Shown piece after piece: positions 26,826 through 35,743 of a DNA stretch of 64,000 bases. The notes under the pieces are model-generated. The model ran no database searches, was not told where the DNA came from, and was given only the letters and a program-made list of their open reading frames with translations. The position numbers were made by a program, and so were the translations under genes. Each line of letters starts with the position of its first letter. The first letter of the stretch is position 1. Source of the stretch: Salininema proteolyticum (GTDB lineage Bacteria > Actinomycetota > Actinomycetes > Mycobacteriales > Micromonosporaceae); assembly GCF_042685645.1 (NCBI RefSeq), contig NZ_JBHUNX010000001.1, positions 2,728,001 to 2,792,000 on the forward strand, given 5' to 3'.

Positions 26826-28073
26826 GTGCGAGTGCTGTATGAGCGGTGTGCGGGACTAGATGTGCATCGAGACACCGTGGTGGCGACGGTGAGGATGCCC
26901 AGCCAGAAACGCCGCGGATCGCGATCGAGCGAGACGCGGACGTTCGGAACGACGGTGCGGGAACTGGAGAAGCTGGCTGATTGGCTAGTGTGCGAACAGG
27001 TCGAGCTGGTGGGCATGGAGGCCACCGGGGTGTATTGGAAGCCAGTCTTTGCGGTCTTGGAAGTGCGGTTGACCTGTTGGCTGGTCAATGCCGCTCATCT
27101 GAAGAATGTGCCGGGCCGGAAGACGGATGTGGCCGATTCGGTGTGGATCGCCCGGATTATGGAATGCGGTCTGGTACGGCCGTCCTTTGTGCCGCCGAAG
27201 GAGTTTCGGGAGCTGCGTGACTTGACGCGGGCGCGAACGGCCGCGTCTCAGGAGCGTGTTCGAGTGCTGCAGCGCCTGGAGAAGGTCCTTCAGGACGCGG
27301 GTATCAAGCTGACTTCGGTCGTGGCGGGGGTGTGGTCGAAGTCCTCGCGAGTCATGTTGGAAGCGCTGATGGAGGGTGTGACCTCGCCGCGGGAGTTGTC
27401 CGAGCTGGCGCGAGAGCGCATGCGTTCCAAGCGGGAAGCGTTGACCGAGGTGTTGGCTAATCGGTTTACGGTGGAGCATCACGGTGTCCTGGTCCAAGGG
27501 CTGGTGTCCCATATCGACGAGTTGGAAGCTCGGGTCACCGAATATGACGCGGAGGTAGCGCGCAGGCTGGAGCCTCATGCCGAGATGATGGACCTGGTGG
27601 AGACGATTCCCGGGCTTGGTGGGCGGTTGTCGCAGGTCGTAGTGGCGGAAATCGGGTCGGACATGACCCAGTTCCCCACCACCGGGCATCTGGCGTCATG
27701 GGCCGGAGTCTGTCCGGGCAACCACGCGTCAGGTGGAAAGCGTCGGGGTGGCATGTCACGTCCGGGACCCAAGTGGTTGAAACTGGCGCTGACCGAGGCA
27801 GCGTGGAGCGCTATTCGCAACAAGGATTCGTACTTGGCGGCTCACCATATGCAGATCAAAGGCCGTGCCGGCGGGCAGAAGGCCGTCGGGGCCCCGCGCC
27901 ATGACCTCGTTATCGCCTACTGGCATATCGTCCACGACCACGTTCCGTTCAGGGATCTTGGTGCGGACTGGGTGTCGCGTCGCTTCAGCGTGGAGCATCG
28001 GGCCAAGCGCCTGAGTAATCAGCTTGAAGCCTTGGGATATAGCGTCAGTGTGGAGAGGAAGGACGAGACATAG
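26826..28073 (+). CDS. IS110-family transposase (DEDD/serine recombinase)
   Basis: The 415-aa protein starts at GTG 26826 with AGGAGG upstream. The N-terminal DEDD (RuvC-like) domain has AGLDVHRDTVVATV (first Asp, about residue 11), ELVGMEATGVYWKPV (Glu, about 62) and PGRKTDVADSVWIA (Asp pair, about 100-103). A helical coiled region follows. The C-terminal Tnp-type domain has MDLVETIPGLGG and SWAGVCPGNHASGGKRRGG, in which the catalytic serine lies. Length is normal and no lesion is seen, so the element may still be active. It cuts and pastes through a guide RNA bridging donor and target, as shown for IS621. Confidence 0.93.
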   Translation: MRVLYERCAGLDVHRDTVVATVRMPSQKRRGSRSSETRTFGTTVRELEKLADWLVCEQVELVGMEATGVYWKPVFAVLEVRLTCWLVNAAHLKNVPGRKTDVADSVWIARIMECGLVRPSFVPPKEFRELRDLTRARTAASQERVRVLQRLEKVLQDAGIKLTSVVAGVWSKSSRVMLEALMEGVTSPRELSELARERMRSKREALTEVLANRFTVEHHGVLVQGLVSHIDELEARVTEYDAEVARRLEPHAEMMDLVETIPGLGGRLSQVVVAEIGSDMTQFPTTGHLASWAGVCPGNHASGGKRRGGMSRPGPKWLKLALTEAAWSAIRNKDSYLAAHHMQIKGRAGGQKAVGAPRHDLVIAYWHIVHDHVPFRDLGADWVSRRFSVEHRAKRLSNQLEALGYSVSVERKDET

Positions 28074-28153
28074 AACAACCCAGGTAGGTCCGCCTCGCTT
28101 CCAGCTGGGGCGGTTCTCGCGATGTCCGGTGGAACACGGATTCTCATCTCAGC

Positions 28154-29089
28154 GATGGGCTGGTTCGCGAACCGAAATCGCGGCGATTCGCGCTGATAGC
28201 CCAGATCGACGACGCCAACCAGTCCCGCCCCCGCCGGGAACGCTTGTCACTGCGCCGTGCTTGCGCCCTCATGCAGGTCAGCCCAGCCGGGTACTACGCC
28301 TGGCGACGGCGCGGACCATCACGGCGGGATGAGGAGAACACCGACCTGTCTGCCCGAGTCAAGAGCCTGCACAAGGCGACGAAGGGCCGCTACGGGATCC
28401 GACGCCTGACCGCTCATCTCGCGCGCGAGGGCCGACGGCACTCCGAGAGGCGCATCCGCCGCCTGGCTCGGGAACTCGGTCTCGTCTGCGTCCATCCGAG
28501 GTCGGGGCCGAAGACCACCGTCCCAGGCCAGGAACGGGAAGGGCTGGTTGACTTCATCGGCCGCGACTTCGTACCGGACAACCCTGGCGAGGTGCTGTAC
28601 ACCGACATCACGTACGTCCCCACCGGCGAGGGCTGGGTCTACGTCGTGCTTTTCACTGACGGCTGCTCCCGCCGGATCGTCTCCTGGGAGGCCTCCCGCA
28701 CCATGGACACCGCGTTCGTGCTGCGCGCCTTGGATAGAGCACTCGCCGACCTGGCCGCAAGACCAGGCCAGGTGATCGTTCATTCCGATCGCGGAAGCCA
28801 GTACACGTCCAAGGCCTTCCGGGACCGATGCTTTGCGGCCGGCGCCATCCCCTCGGTCGGACGCACAGGATCATGCTTCGATAATGCCCAGGCCGAGAGC
28901 ACGAACGCAACGCTCAAGAAAGAGCTGATCAACCTGCAGAAATGGAAGGATCTAGACGAGGTCCACCTCGCACTGTTCGAGTTCATCGAAGCCGACTACA
29001 ACCGCAACCGGATCCAGAAAACACTGGGATACCTCACGCCCGAAGAGTTCGAAAATCAAGGCCGGATAAACTTCACCCGCGCCGCATAA
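28154..29089 (+). CDS. IS3-family transposase OrfB (integrase catalytic subunit), separated from OrfA
   Basis: DDE-type catalytic subunit. In the restored element this frame is entered by -1 slippage at GGGAAAA and reads SDGLVREPKSRRFALIAQ onward. After the IS110 insertion the first plausible independent start is the TTG at 28244 (MSLRRACALM). The N-terminal part has the HTH_21-type segment (YGIRRLTAHLAREGRR). The catalytic triad is intact: Asp in LYTDITYVPT, Asp in VIVHSDRGSQYTS and Glu in NAQAESTNATLKKE. It ends with LGYLTPEEFE, usual for the family. Expression as a fusion is lost, so transposition is probably crippled. Confidence 0.88.
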   Translation, partial: DGLVREPKSRRFALIAQIDDANQSRPRRERLSLRRACALMQVSPAGYYAWRRRGPSRRDEENTDLSARVKSLHKATKGRYGIRRLTAHLAREGRRHSERRIRRLARELGLVCVHPRSGPKTTVPGQEREGLVDFIGRDFVPDNPGEVLYTDITYVPTGEGWVYVVLFTDGCSRRIVSWEASRTMDTAFVLRALDRALADLAARPGQVIVHSDRGSQYTSKAFRDRCFAAGAIPSVGRTGSCFDNAQAESTNATLKKELINLQKWKDLDEVHLALFEFIEADYNRNRIQKTLGYLTPEEFENQGRINFTRAA

Positions 29090-29098
29090 TTCAAGAGC

Positions 29099-29111
29099 GA
29101 GAGTGTCTACT
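29099..29111 (-). repeat. Right terminal inverted repeat of the IS3 element
   Basis: GAGAGTGTCTACT on the + strand, the inverted partner of 26238-26250. It begins 10 bp after the orfB stop codon. Confidence 0.8.
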
Positions 29112-29310
29112 TTTCCGCTCGTCCTCCAAGGCGTGGTAGAACGCCCGCTCACCGTCGCGATTCTCGCACACCAGCAGGTAGTGACAGCCCTCCTCGTTGG
29201 TCGGGTCGTCGAAGGTGACCATCGCCCACCGGTAGGTCCGCCATCCCTTGGCGCCCTGTCCGATCCCCCGGTTCTGCCAGGAGTCCTCCGGCAGCCAGTC
29301 GGTGACCCTC
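29112..29310 (-). pseudogene. C-terminal remnant of an IS701-like transposase
   Basis: On the minus strand the frame reads RRVTDWLPEDSWQNRGIG, then QGAKGWRTYRWAMVTF, then GCHYLLVCENRDGERAFYHA. The GQGAKGxRxYxWA motif and the following LLVxxN...AFYHA are typical of the C-terminal half of IS701-type DDE transposases. The frame has no start on the left and is cut at 29111 by the IS3 right end. It is therefore a fragment left by an older insertion. It was found by translating the gap; no complete gene covers it. Confidence 0.7.
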
Positions 29311-29344
29311 CGAGCATTAGCCTTTCGAAATCCTCTAATGTCGA

Positions 29345-29752
29345 CTACTCGAGGTTAGGGCGATCAAACCGATGAAATACGAGACCACCAATGAATACAG
29401 CCAGGCCAGTCAGAAATCGAACATAAAGATGAATCTGAGTGTCAGCTCCCATTATGACAACGCCTTGCCCAACCCATGCCCAAAGAAGTATGGCAATTAC
29501 CGGCTCTCGCTTCAAGATAGAACCCATTTTCAGAAACCTTGAAACACAGGCCAAAATAGTCAAATGAGATAGTGCAACAATGATATATATATACAACTTC
29601 GGAACAAGGTGCAGAATAAAAGCGCCTGAAGCAATTGCTATTATATCAATAATAGCAAATTGCACAATCATGGAAGATTTCGAGAGTAGTTTCATAGACA
29701 TATGATATACTCTAACATTTTCCTCATTTGCTGCCGTAGGCGGCCGCAACAC
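29345..29752 (-). CDS. Small multi-span membrane protein, possible immunity protein
   Basis: 135 aa from a GTG at 29752, or 118 aa from the ATG at 29701 (MSMKLLSKSSMIVQF); neither start has a strong ribosome binding site. Four hydrophobic segments are visible: residues about 27-47, 52-70, 83-102 and 108-126. The gene is A+T-richer than the backbone and follows the RHS protein's stop after 42 bp on the same strand. In polymorphic-toxin loci the gene just after the toxin end is usually the immunity gene; a membrane protein would suit a toxin that acts on membranes. No family recognised, so immunity is inference from position. Confidence 0.6.
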   Translation of the reverse strand: MLRPPTAANEENVRVYHMSMKLLSKSSMIVQFAIIDIIAIASGAFILHLVPKLYIYIIVALSHLTILACVSRFLKMGSILKREPVIAILLWAWVGQGVVIMGADTQIHLYVRFLTGLAVFIGGLVFHRFDRPNLE

Positions 29753-29794
29753 AATGCTGCAACCCCTAATTACATTGGATTCGTTGAATATTGT

Positions 29795-32700
29795 TTACTG
29801 ACCATCACGTCCCGCATTCCTACCTGCCCGCCCCTTCCATCTGTCTAGTCCCTTCTTGACGCCTACGCCGACCAATCCCATGCCAACGTGTATCGCCATC
29901 TGCTCATATGTATTCAGTCCGGCCGCATTTCCAGTAGCAATATTCAGCAATTCCATTTGCACTGCAATCGCACATACCGCCCCAAGAAATACTGCACAAG
30001 AAGCGCCCATTGCAGCGGTTGTGATAGCAACCATAACTGCGCCCCCCTTCGAGGGCGGCAACCCGGATTTAGCTTCCAATGCCATAAATCCGTTGAGAGC
30101 TTCTCCAGCAGTAGCCCTTGACCCATCAGGATTTGCAATCGGTACATCCATCAGACTATCGTCACACCCTGCACCGACTGTTGCACACTCCGCAACTTGT
30201 GCAACCTCGTGGAAATTGAATGTCCATTGACCACATTCAAATCCATCAAAGTTGTTTATGCTGCAGACCATGTACAGTGCCCAGGTAGTGCCCCAAAAAT
30301 CATTTCCCCAGCCCTTAAGAGCAAGCATTTCCTGCACCTCAAGCCCTAGTTCCTCCAGGTCTCCGTTTGCCCCTGTCAAGGGAACTCCATTCAGCAATGC
30401 ATCTCCTTGATCATTTACAAGAAGCTGATTCCCTCCTGGAAGCTCAACCTCCTTACAGTCACATGAATCCAGGAGACCTTCATCAGATGATTTTGTTCCC
30501 TCTGATTTTCCACCAGTATCGTTGTCACTACCTGGATTGTTTGTGTCTGTCACCCAGCATCCATCGATGGAACAGCCAGTTGCCGGGTCCAAAACATCCC
30601 ATTGTGGAGTGAGGCCAGTTGGATCCGACTGGCCAATTGGATTGTTGTTCGCATAGGAGTAGCCATTGACTTGTTGGGAGTCTTGGAAATTGGCTATGGG
30701 GTCGCGCGAGATCAACCGTCCTGTGTTGGAATCGTAGAAGCGTGCTCCCATGGATACAAGCCCGGTGGGGTCTTCGGTTCCGGTGTGGAAGCCTTGTTGA
30801 GTCGCGCTCCAGCCCTTGGTGGTTTCTCCTCGTTTGTTGCCGAACGGGTCTTGGCGCCTATAGGTGACAGCCATGGTCGATGCGAGAATCGCCCAAGCCG
30901 CAGTACCTTGGTGGGTAGTGCCAATCCAGGTGAGCTCACCATTAGTTGAGCGAGTGGCAATCATGTCGCCATTGTGACTATAAGTGCGGGTAACGTCCAT
31001 GGCGCCGTCTGCGTTGACCGTGATTTCGTGACCGGCGACGAACAAGTTTTGGCTTCCGTCAGGGTCGATTCGCCCGAAACGGTTGCCCTCTCCGTCATAG
31101 AGCATCTTAGTGGTGCCCTCGTCGGTAGTCATTGAGTCAAGTTTGCCGGCAGCGTTCCAGGACAGTTGTTCGGTCTTTTCACCAGTAGTCCGCTCGGTGA
31201 GATTGCCGGTTTCATCCCAGCCATAGGACGTATCGCTGGAACCCGTGACCACGGTGTCGAGGAGGTGCCCCTTATCTCCCGAGTAGGAGTAGTTGGTGGT
31301 GGCGGGCGTTCCGCTGGCATCGTAATCGGTGACAGTAGTGCGATTGCCAGTCACGTCGTACTCATACTGAGTCCAGTATTCACCCGGACCGCCGGGTGTA
31401 ATTGTAGCCGTATCGTCAGCATCGCCACAGATATCTGTTCCCGCTTGTGCCCAGGCATCGGTAAGGCGTCGTAGATAGTCGTATGCAAAGCACTGGCGCT
31501 CTGGCTGGCCGGGAGAATCAGTAACACTGTCTGCAATGGAGAGAATGTTGCCGGCTTCGTCATACTCGTACTGCAAATGTGCGACGAGTGGGCTGGAGAC
31601 GGAGTCACGGGAAAGTCGGTGTTGGTCGAGGCGTCGAGTACCGTCTTCGAAGGTCCACGTCTGGTACACCTTCTCCCCCGAGTTTTCCCCAAGTACACGT
31701 TGGGCAAGTTCACCCCATGCGGTGTAGGTGGCTTCAGAAACATAGTCGGTACTGAGGGAGTCGTAGTAAAACTTCCCCCGCATCCTCTCCATCTGCCCTA
31801 GATCATTGTACGAGTAGATGACGGTCTCATCCTCCATCCCGCCGATCTGAGGCAAGTTAGTGTTGCGGACCGAACCATCGGGGAAATAGAACTGCTGGAT
31901 GTTATAAGAGTCGGCAACATCTTCGAAGCCCGGGATTTCCGGAACCCACTGGGTGACCGACGTTGGACGCCCACTGTCATCATATTTCCGGACCTCGGTA
32001 ATGATGTCCGTCCCGTCAATGCTAGAGACAGACAGGTGAGGCAGCCCAAGTCCACCATCAACCTGGTCGTATCGCCAAGCGTTGATCCGACTACCGGTTT
32101 CTTCGTCACCATCGTACAGATTGTACTTGCGCCCCAATTTGTCATAGGTGGTGGTGAGCTTCTGACCACCTGCGTCGATAGTCTGGATCAGCTGTCCGGC
32201 AACATCATATTTTGCCGTGGTGGTGCCGGTGTCAGGATCGGTTGCCTTGGTCTGACGTCCGCGCAGATCGTAGGCATAGGCCCACTCGTTACCAGTGGGA
32301 TCCGTGACGGTGTCGAGGTTGCCACGGGGAGTGTAATCATATACAGTGGCGTCGAAGTCCCCGGTCGCGGCCGCGTCGTGATACGTGCGCTTCTCAACCA
32401 ATTCGCCTTGAGCGTTGGTGATCTCACCAGTCGCAGTACCACCTTCTGGTGGGATAGTGCGAACCATCCATCCCTTGGTCGATCCGCCGTATGCGGTTTC
32501 GGTGGTTTGAATGATCTCCTGGTGCGACATCAGCTCCTGCTTGACCACACGGCCAGCACCGTCATAGGTGTTGAACGTACGCGCTTGGTCCTCACCCTGT
32601 GTGACAGATACGAGTGTGGAGTTGGGTTCGGCTTCGACGTTCCAGTTCGGCCCCGAGTTCCACAACGCGAGTCCGCGCGTATCATACTCGATTCCAGTGA

Positions 32701-35656
32701 CCAATCGCCCACCGACCGCGGTTGGTTCCTGCTGTTGGACTTCACGCAACAATGAGTCATAGATCGTCACACTGCGCAGAGTCTTCTTACTATTAGCCGA
32801 CACGGCATAAGTCGTGACAGTGGAGGGATTCGAATTGGAAACATCATACGCCCAAGCAGCAGTCGGAACGTCTGGATGCTCAGTTCTGGACCATCCTGGT
32901 GCCCAAACCGCGATGTTGCGGCCGAGCGCATCGTAATCGATCTCGGAGTAGCGGCCATTGGCGTCAACAGTCTTGACCGGTAGGCTGCGAGATGTCATGA
33001 GATGGACGGTTTCCACGTGCCCGAGGGGATTGGTAGTCGACACCGATTCCACAGGGTTCCCGTCTGCGGGGGTGTACGAGCGCGTTGTCGTCCTGCCCAG
33101 AGCATCCGTACCGGTTAGAACGCGGCCGAGCTTGTCGTACGTCGCCGTCACTGGCGCCACCCAAACCGGCGCGCCATTGTTCCACTCGTCCGCGGTTTCA
33201 GTCTTAGTCACCAGCCCCCGGGTTGGTTTCCCGTCGATCGTCGTTGCACCGTCGTAATAGGTGCGGGTGTCACTGACCAGGTCGCTGGGGTAGACGGCAG
33301 TCTCATCACAGGTGACGGCGACAGCCTCTACTCGTGAGCTGAGGCTATGGATATTCTTGTCCGGGTTGTCCGCATACCATGTGCGGGTACAGAGTTGATC
33401 ATCGTCGACGGCCAAGTCGCCATCGTCGGATACCGATACAGGTCGTCCCCGGTCGTCATAACTGGTCGAGGTTCGAGTGCGCATCCAAGTATCAGTAGTC
33501 TGGTCGATGAGCTTTCGGGTGTCACTACGTGACTGACCGACATGCCAAGATTTCAGACTGCCGCCGTCGTGGGTGCGTTCGCTCGCGAGTTTCGTCCAGT
33601 ACCGCGACACTTCCGACTCAATAATCGTCTCTTCGTCATAGGAGGCGGATTCGAACTGCGCTCCCGTCAACGCTTCGTGGTCTGGGACTGTGTTGCCTTC
33701 TTCATCGGTGACCACCACGTCCCTACTGCCGGAGCCGGACGCGGTCGTGGGCTGGCCGTCCATCCCTCGATAGAACCGGGTACGGGAGGTCAATTGCTGG
33801 TCATCTCCGGACTGCCCAGACTTGGTAGTGACCTGGGGATAGCCGCGCCACTGGTTGTATGTGCGCAGGTCATCGTCGGTGAACTCGGAATCGTCCCATG
33901 CCCACAGCTGACTGGTGCCACCACCGTCAGTTGAATAGTCGTAGTAGTTGCGGACCGGTACTTGCCCCCCGGTGGTGTCGAACTCGGCAACTTGAGCCAC
34001 GACGTACTTGTGGTACCACTCCACCTCGTTCTCGCCGTCGCCGTCACTGTCAGGCGAATAGGAGGGGTAGCACAGTCGGCTGTTGTTCAATGGATCAGGA
34101 AGGTCGTCCCAGTTGCAATCTGGTGCGGAATACCAGATTCCGGTCACCGACCCGGTCTCTGAAGTAATCGCCGTCAAGCGGGTTCGCCACATTGAGGGTG
34201 TGCCCTCCGAATGCTCGACGCGGTTGGGGAAGGCGATTCCGGAAAAGCGGACCGGCGGGGTCGATTCAATACCGCCGATATGTCCTGTCTGCTGGATTGT
34301 CTTCAACCATAGGACTGTCTCCTCGCCATCGCCGTAGTCTAGGAACTCCTGTACCAATGTCCAAGAATCGACTTTGGAGAACGATACCGTACCCGTCGGA
34401 ACGAAAGTGGCTACTTCGGTGAGGCGTTTGGTATGGAAGAACGCCGGCGACAGAACGTCCTCGCATGGTGCCGCCGCACAGCCCTCGTCCCACGGAGTCT
34501 CCGGCCAGTTTTCCGTTTTCGGGTCACCGCCAGTGGTCCGGCAGTCGGCCTCGCATCGGTCATCGTACGCGAACTTCACGCGACCTGATTGGACGGAGTC
34601 GTCATCAGAGCGCAGACCATAGTCGATCTGGGTCAGGCGCACCGAGCGATGGAAGGCTTTGCGGTTGTCGACATCCGCGGCAGCACCATAGTGTCCGGTC
34701 TCTGAAGTCCATTCGAACTGGACTTGATTGCCATGGAGATCGGTGATCTCATCGAGCATCCACCGATATGCCTGACGGCAGGAGGATTCGGCGAAATCAT
34801 CGGCCTTAAAGCAAGCCTCATCGGAATGGTTGCCGAACACCGGCATCGTCAACCTAGAATCCGTGTCACCGGCGCGAGCACCGAACGCATAGACTGTACC
34901 GTCAGTGGAGGTAACCTTCCACCGCTCGCTCGTTCCCGATCCCGGTTCAGCTTCCGTTCCAAGCAGCTCGATCTTCATTCCCGGGTCCGCGGCGGACACC
35001 CAATTCCCAGTATCATCGTCAAGTACCAGGGAAGTATTCACCCCGTTCAACACCATAGTGATCGCAGGAGAGTCGCCTTCCCAGCAACGGTCCCCAGTAG
35101 CGGACGGAGTATTCCCGCCCTCTTCCAAGGCGCAACGAGTGTACGTGCGCTCCACATAGCCCGGCGTGTACGACCACCCGTCACCGATCACGCCGGCTTG
35201 GTTGTTCGACGAGGACGTGTGCCCATCCACAGCCTGCGAGGAATAAGACAATCCCAACGCCGGCACCGGTCCCGAAGCTTCCGGGACGTCCATACCGTAC
35301 GAGTAGGTGAACCCGCCGGTCGATCCGCCTTGCGCCCACGACCCCGCATGCGACAGGTCCGTCGCCGACCAGTCCCCGGTAGCGCTCGAGCCACCAGCAC
35401 CACCCGCGCCCGGCACGGTGATCTTCCCCGTGTCCGTCTCCAGACCCGCATCGATCAAGTCGACCGGGCTGGCGGATACTGGAGTCGTTCCGACCGGCGT
35501 TCCAAGATCCGGGTCCGAATCCCCGGACTGCGCTTCCACAGGAAGTTGGAGGCCAAGCAGCGCGGCCGCGGCCGCAGTGACAACCGCAGCAGAGTATGTT
35601 GCAGCACGTGCTACGGGACGATCCGCAAGCGGTGACCGATGAGGGGTAGTCATCAT
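29795..35656 (-). CDS. Secreted RHS/YD-repeat protein with variable C-terminal domain (putative polymorphic toxin)
   Basis: 1953 aa from ATG 35656, with a signal peptide at residues about 17-43 (AATYSAAVVTAAAAALLGLQ). Residues about 80-700 hold an insecticidal-toxin/SpvB-like N-terminal part (GLSYSSQAVDGHTSSSNNQA). YD repeats follow from about 800 to 1600 (YDKLGRVLTGTDALGRTTTR, YDLRGRQTKATDPDTGTTTA). The RHS core ends with MGARFYDSNTGRLISRDPI (about 1635) and DPTGL (about 1677). The last 275 residues are unlike the rest, encoded by A+T-richer DNA, with Cys pairs (CSIDGC, CDC) and a long hydrophobic stretch near 1872-1905. I do not recognise the toxin fold. Two LamG genes precede it and a membrane protein gene follows, all on one strand. 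Confidence 0.9.
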   Translation of the reverse strand: MMTTPHRSPLADRPVARAATYSAAVVTAAAAALLGLQLPVEAQSGDSDPDLGTPVGTTPVSASPVDLIDAGLETDTGKITVPGAGGAGGSSATGDWSATDLSHAGSWAQGGSTGGFTYSYGMDVPEASGPVPALGLSYSSQAVDGHTSSSNNQAGVIGDGWSYTPGYVERTYTRCALEEGGNTPSATGDRCWEGDSPAITMVLNGVNTSLVLDDDTGNWVSAADPGMKIELLGTEAEPGSGTSERWKVTSTDGTVYAFGARAGDTDSRLTMPVFGNHSDEACFKADDFAESSCRQAYRWMLDEITDLHGNQVQFEWTSETGHYGAAADVDNRKAFHRSVRLTQIDYGLRSDDDSVQSGRVKFAYDDRCEADCRTTGGDPKTENWPETPWDEGCAAAPCEDVLSPAFFHTKRLTEVATFVPTGTVSFSKVDSWTLVQEFLDYGDGEETVLWLKTIQQTGHIGGIESTPPVRFSGIAFPNRVEHSEGTPSMWRTRLTAITSETGSVTGIWYSAPDCNWDDLPDPLNNSRLCYPSYSPDSDGDGENEVEWYHKYVVAQVAEFDTTGGQVPVRNYYDYSTDGGGTSQLWAWDDSEFTDDDLRTYNQWRGYPQVTTKSGQSGDDQQLTSRTRFYRGMDGQPTTASGSGSRDVVVTDEEGNTVPDHEALTGAQFESASYDEETIIESEVSRYWTKLASERTHDGGSLKSWHVGQSRSDTRKLIDQTTDTWMRTRTSTSYDDRGRPVSVSDDGDLAVDDDQLCTRTWYADNPDKNIHSLSSRVEAVAVTCDETAVYPSDLVSDTRTYYDGATTIDGKPTRGLVTKTETADEWNNGAPVWVAPVTATYDKLGRVLTGTDALGRTTTRSYTPADGNPVESVSTTNPLGHVETVHLMTSRSLPVKTVDANGRYSEIDYDALGRNIAVWAPGWSRTEHPDVPTAAWAYDVSNSNPSTVTTYAVSANSKKTLRSVTIYDSLLREVQQQEPTAVGGRLVTGIEYDTRGLALWNSGPNWNVEAEPNSTLVSVTQGEDQARTFNTYDGAGRVVKQELMSHQEIIQTTETAYGGSTKGWMVRTIPPEGGTATGEITNAQGELVEKRTYHDAAATGDFDATVYDYTPRGNLDTVTDPTGNEWAYAYDLRGRQTKATDPDTGTTTAKYDVAGQLIQTIDAGGQKLTTTYDKLGRKYNLYDGDEETGSRINAWRYDQVDGGLGLPHLSVSSIDGTDIITEVRKYDDSGRPTSVTQWVPEIPGFEDVADSYNIQQFYFPDGSVRNTNLPQIGGMEDETVIYSYNDLGQMERMRGKFYYDSLSTDYVSEATYTAWGELAQRVLGENSGEKVYQTWTFEDGTRRLDQHRLSRDSVSSPLVAHLQYEYDEAGNILSIADSVTDSPGQPERQCFAYDYLRRLTDAWAQAGTDICGDADDTATITPGGPGEYWTQYEYDVTGNRTTVTDYDASGTPATTNYSYSGDKGHLLDTVVTGSSDTSYGWDETGNLTERTTGEKTEQLSWNAAGKLDSMTTDEGTTKMLYDGEGNRFGRIDPDGSQNLFVAGHEITVNADGAMDVTRTYSHNGDMIATRSTNGELTWIGTTHQGTAAWAILASTMAVTYRRQDPFGNKRGETTKGWSATQQGFHTGTEDPTGLVSMGARFYDSNTGRLISRDPIANFQDSQQVNGYSYANNNPIGQSDPTGLTPQWDVLDPATGCSIDGCWVTDTNNPGSDNDTGGKSEGTKSSDEGLLDSCDCKEVELPGGNQLLVNDQGDALLNGVPLTGANGDLEELGLEVQEMLALKGWGNDFWGTTWALYMVCSINNFDGFECGQWTFNFHEVAQVAECATVGAGCDDSLMDVPIANPDGSRATAGEALNGFMALEAKSGLPPSKGGAVMVAITTAAMGASCAVFLGAVCAIAVQMELLNIATGNAAGLNTYEQMAIHVGMGLVGVGVKKGLDRWKGRAGRNAGRDGQ

Positions 35657-35743
35657 CAGAGCTATTCCTTCACAGTGTTCTAGGTTCAGGGATCAGATTG
35701 AAACAGGCAGAGTATTGCGGACTTAATCGGCTTACTGCGGCCC

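Larger units (their letters stand above)
26546..28152 (+). mobile_element. IS110-family insertion sequence (LE-guide type)
   Basis: Boundaries were deduced by restoring the IS3 element. The left junction is GGGAAA-AG-TATCGATG and the right junction ATCTC-AG-CGATGGG, so a 2-bp AG core (CT on the other strand) is shared and the IS3 reading frames re-join exactly. The element is 1607 bp. It has no terminal inverted repeats, as expected for the family. The left end has 280 bp of non-coding DNA (26546-26825) and the right end 79 bp after the transposase. This layout is that of IS110-group elements whose guide (bridge) RNA is encoded upstream of the recombinase. Confidence 0.85.
26238..29111 (+). 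mobile_element. IS3-family insertion sequence, interrupted by an IS110-family element
   Basis: Terminal inverted repeats are AGTGGACACTCTC (26238-26250) and, inverted at the right end, AGTAGACACTCTC (29099-29111), one mismatch. Inside are orfA (HTH, leucine zipper) and orfB (DDE integrase fold). The 1607-bp IS110 element at 26546-28152 splits the element right after the GGGAAAA slippery site; removing it leaves an IS3 of about 1267 bp, a normal length. I see no target-site duplication at the outer ends. The right end abuts an IS701-like remnant. Confidence 0.88.
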
